Below are positions 63,364-64,000 of a stretch of DNA of 64,000 nt, in pieces. The notes beneath the pieces are model-generated. The model worked only from the letters and a program-made list of their open reading frames with translations. It did no database searches and was not told the origin of the DNA. Numbering within the stretch: the first letter of the stretch is position 1; the number at the start of each line of letters is the position of its first letter. Source of the DNA: Acidobacteriota bacterium (GTDB lineage: Bacteria; Acidobacteriota; Terriglobia; Terriglobales; Acidobacteriaceae); contig JAJYUB010000017.1 of NCBI GenBank assembly GCA_021792795.1, forward strand, positions 1 to 64,000. Direction: 5' to 3'. A program made the translations under genes and the position numbers.

Positions 63364-64000
63364 ATGATGGAGTCCCCTCATTCTGCCGTAGCTTCATTTG
63401 TAAGCTTTTCTGCCGACAGACTGGAAACCTTACTGCAAGGGATATCGGCTGAATCCATGGCGCGCGTCAAAGAGCGCGAGAACACTGTTCTTGACTGCCT
63501 GCTGGCGGAACGCAACCGGCAATGCGTCGTCTTCGGCGCTGGGACCATGGGTCGCCGCGCGCTCGCGGCCTTGCGCGTCATGGGCGTCCATCCGCTTTCC
63601 TTCGCCGATAACAACCCGGCCCTGTGGGGCAAGTCCATCGAGGGCGTTCCGGTCCGCTCACCGGAAGACGCGGCCGAACTGTTCGGCGAGGACGCGATCT
63701 TTTTCATCGCCATTCGCAATGAAAATCATTGGTACAGGGAAACATTCGAGCAACTGAGACGCCTTGGATGCCGCCACGTCTCCAGCAGCGAACCGATTGC
63801 CTGGCGCTTTCCAGACAAGTTTCCTCCATTCCTTCTGTACGACCTTCCGCACAACCTGTACGCGCGCGCGGAAGAAGTGGTCCGCGCTGCGAAGCTCTGG
63901 GCGGACGACGAATCCCTGGCGGAATATCAGGCCCAGATTCAGCTTCGCGCTTTTGGCGATCCCTCTTTGCTTTCGCAGCCGGCCATCGAAGAGTCGTATG
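63364..64000 (+). CDS. Start of a probable FkbM-type methyltransferase, cut by the window
   Basis: An open frame begins ATGATGGAGTCC at 63364 and runs to the window end without a stop (about 212 residues). It contains a nucleotide-binding-like segment VVFGAGTMGRRALAALRVMG followed by FADNNPALWGKSIEGVPVRSPEDA. This N-terminal arrangement occurs ahead of FkbM-family methyltransferases and some nucleotide-sugar-binding proteins in O-antigen clusters; the catalytic part would be outside. GGAG lies four bases before the second ATG. Confidence 0.65.
   Translation, partial: MMESPHSAVASFVSFSADRLETLLQGISAESMARVKERENTVLDCLLAERNRQCVVFGAGTMGRRALAALRVMGVHPLSFADNNPALWGKSIEGVPVRSPEDAAELFGEDAIFFIAIRNENHWYRETFEQLRRLGCRHVSSSEPIAWRFPDKFPPFLLYDLPHNLYARAEEVVRAAKLWADDESLAEYQAQIQLRAFGDPSLLSQPAIEESY

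Overview
The window looks like a chromosomal segment of an Acidobacteriota bacterium (class Terriglobia, the Acidobacterium/Granulicella-type soil lineages). This is inferred from several things: a TonB-dependent receptor with an N-terminal carboxypeptidase-regulatory-like domain, many secreted Gfo/Idh/MocA and esterase-type proteins with Tat or Sec signals, a small CxxC protein of a type I associate with acidobacteria, dispersed palindromic repeats, and moderate-to-high G+C content. No rRNA is present, so the genus cannot be fixed.

Region 1 (1 to about 13,230) is the right end of an integrative and conjugative element. A complete-looking mating-pair-formation operon (trbC-D-E-G-I-lipoprotein-J-L-F, VirB2/3/4/9/10/-/5/6/8 type) is read leftward from 8,282. 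Behind it come a low-G+C HEPN protein, a solitary DNA methyltransferase, an excisionase-like HTH protein and a tyrosine recombinase. The recombinase ends 50 bases from the 3' end of a tRNA-Asn(GUU) gene, the likely attachment site. The element continues off the left edge; relaxase, coupling protein and VirB11/TrbB are not in view. A 25-base site built around CGGAAAANTTTTCCG lies both in front of the trb operon and in front of the excisionase gene, in outward orientations. It looks like a common operator.

Region 2 (13,300 to 24,200) is chromosomal: an AhpD-like protein, a CAP-domain protein, glutamate dehydrogenase, a DMT transporter, an M13 metallopeptidase and two envelope proteins. An IS110-family (IS1111-type) element lies downstream of glutamate dehydrogenase, and an internally deleted copy of it lies upstream. 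The deleted copy keeps both ends and the right-hand non-coding segment.

Region 3 (24,200 to 30,820) is a compact leftward histidine operon, hisI-G-D-C-B-H-F-A. Ahead of it is a classical attenuator that open-reading-frame finding misses: a 28-residue leader peptide with seven histidines, followed by a GC-rich hairpin and a T-rich tract just before hisI.

Region 4 (31,100 to 43,800) contains a hypothetical protein, a ComEA-type helix-hairpin-helix protein, and two consecutive cobalamin riboswitches in front of a TonB-dependent receptor that is probably the B12 importer. After these come a B12-binding radical SAM enzyme, an ABC-2 exporter pair, a small CxxC protein, oxidoreductases and a small cysteine-rich gene bounded by roughly 65-base direct repeats.

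Region 5 (43,800 to 58,810) is carbohydrate and amino-sugar metabolism. One rightward cluster has nagB, a Gfo/Idh/MocA protein, an amidohydrolase lipoprotein and an MFS transporter. One leftward operon has an MFS transporter, ApbE, a Gfo/Idh/MocA protein and a cupin. A carboxylesterase, a LacI-type regulator, tRNA-Ala(CGC) and a serine beta-lactamase-like hydrolase follow.

Region 6 (58,836 to the right edge) is the beginning of a surface-glycan cluster: an NAD-dependent epimerase/dehydratase, a NeuB-like synthase without the usual C-terminal SAF domain, a KdsC-like HAD phosphatase, a large thiamine-diphosphate enzyme and the start of a further gene with an N-terminal nucleotide-binding-like segment.
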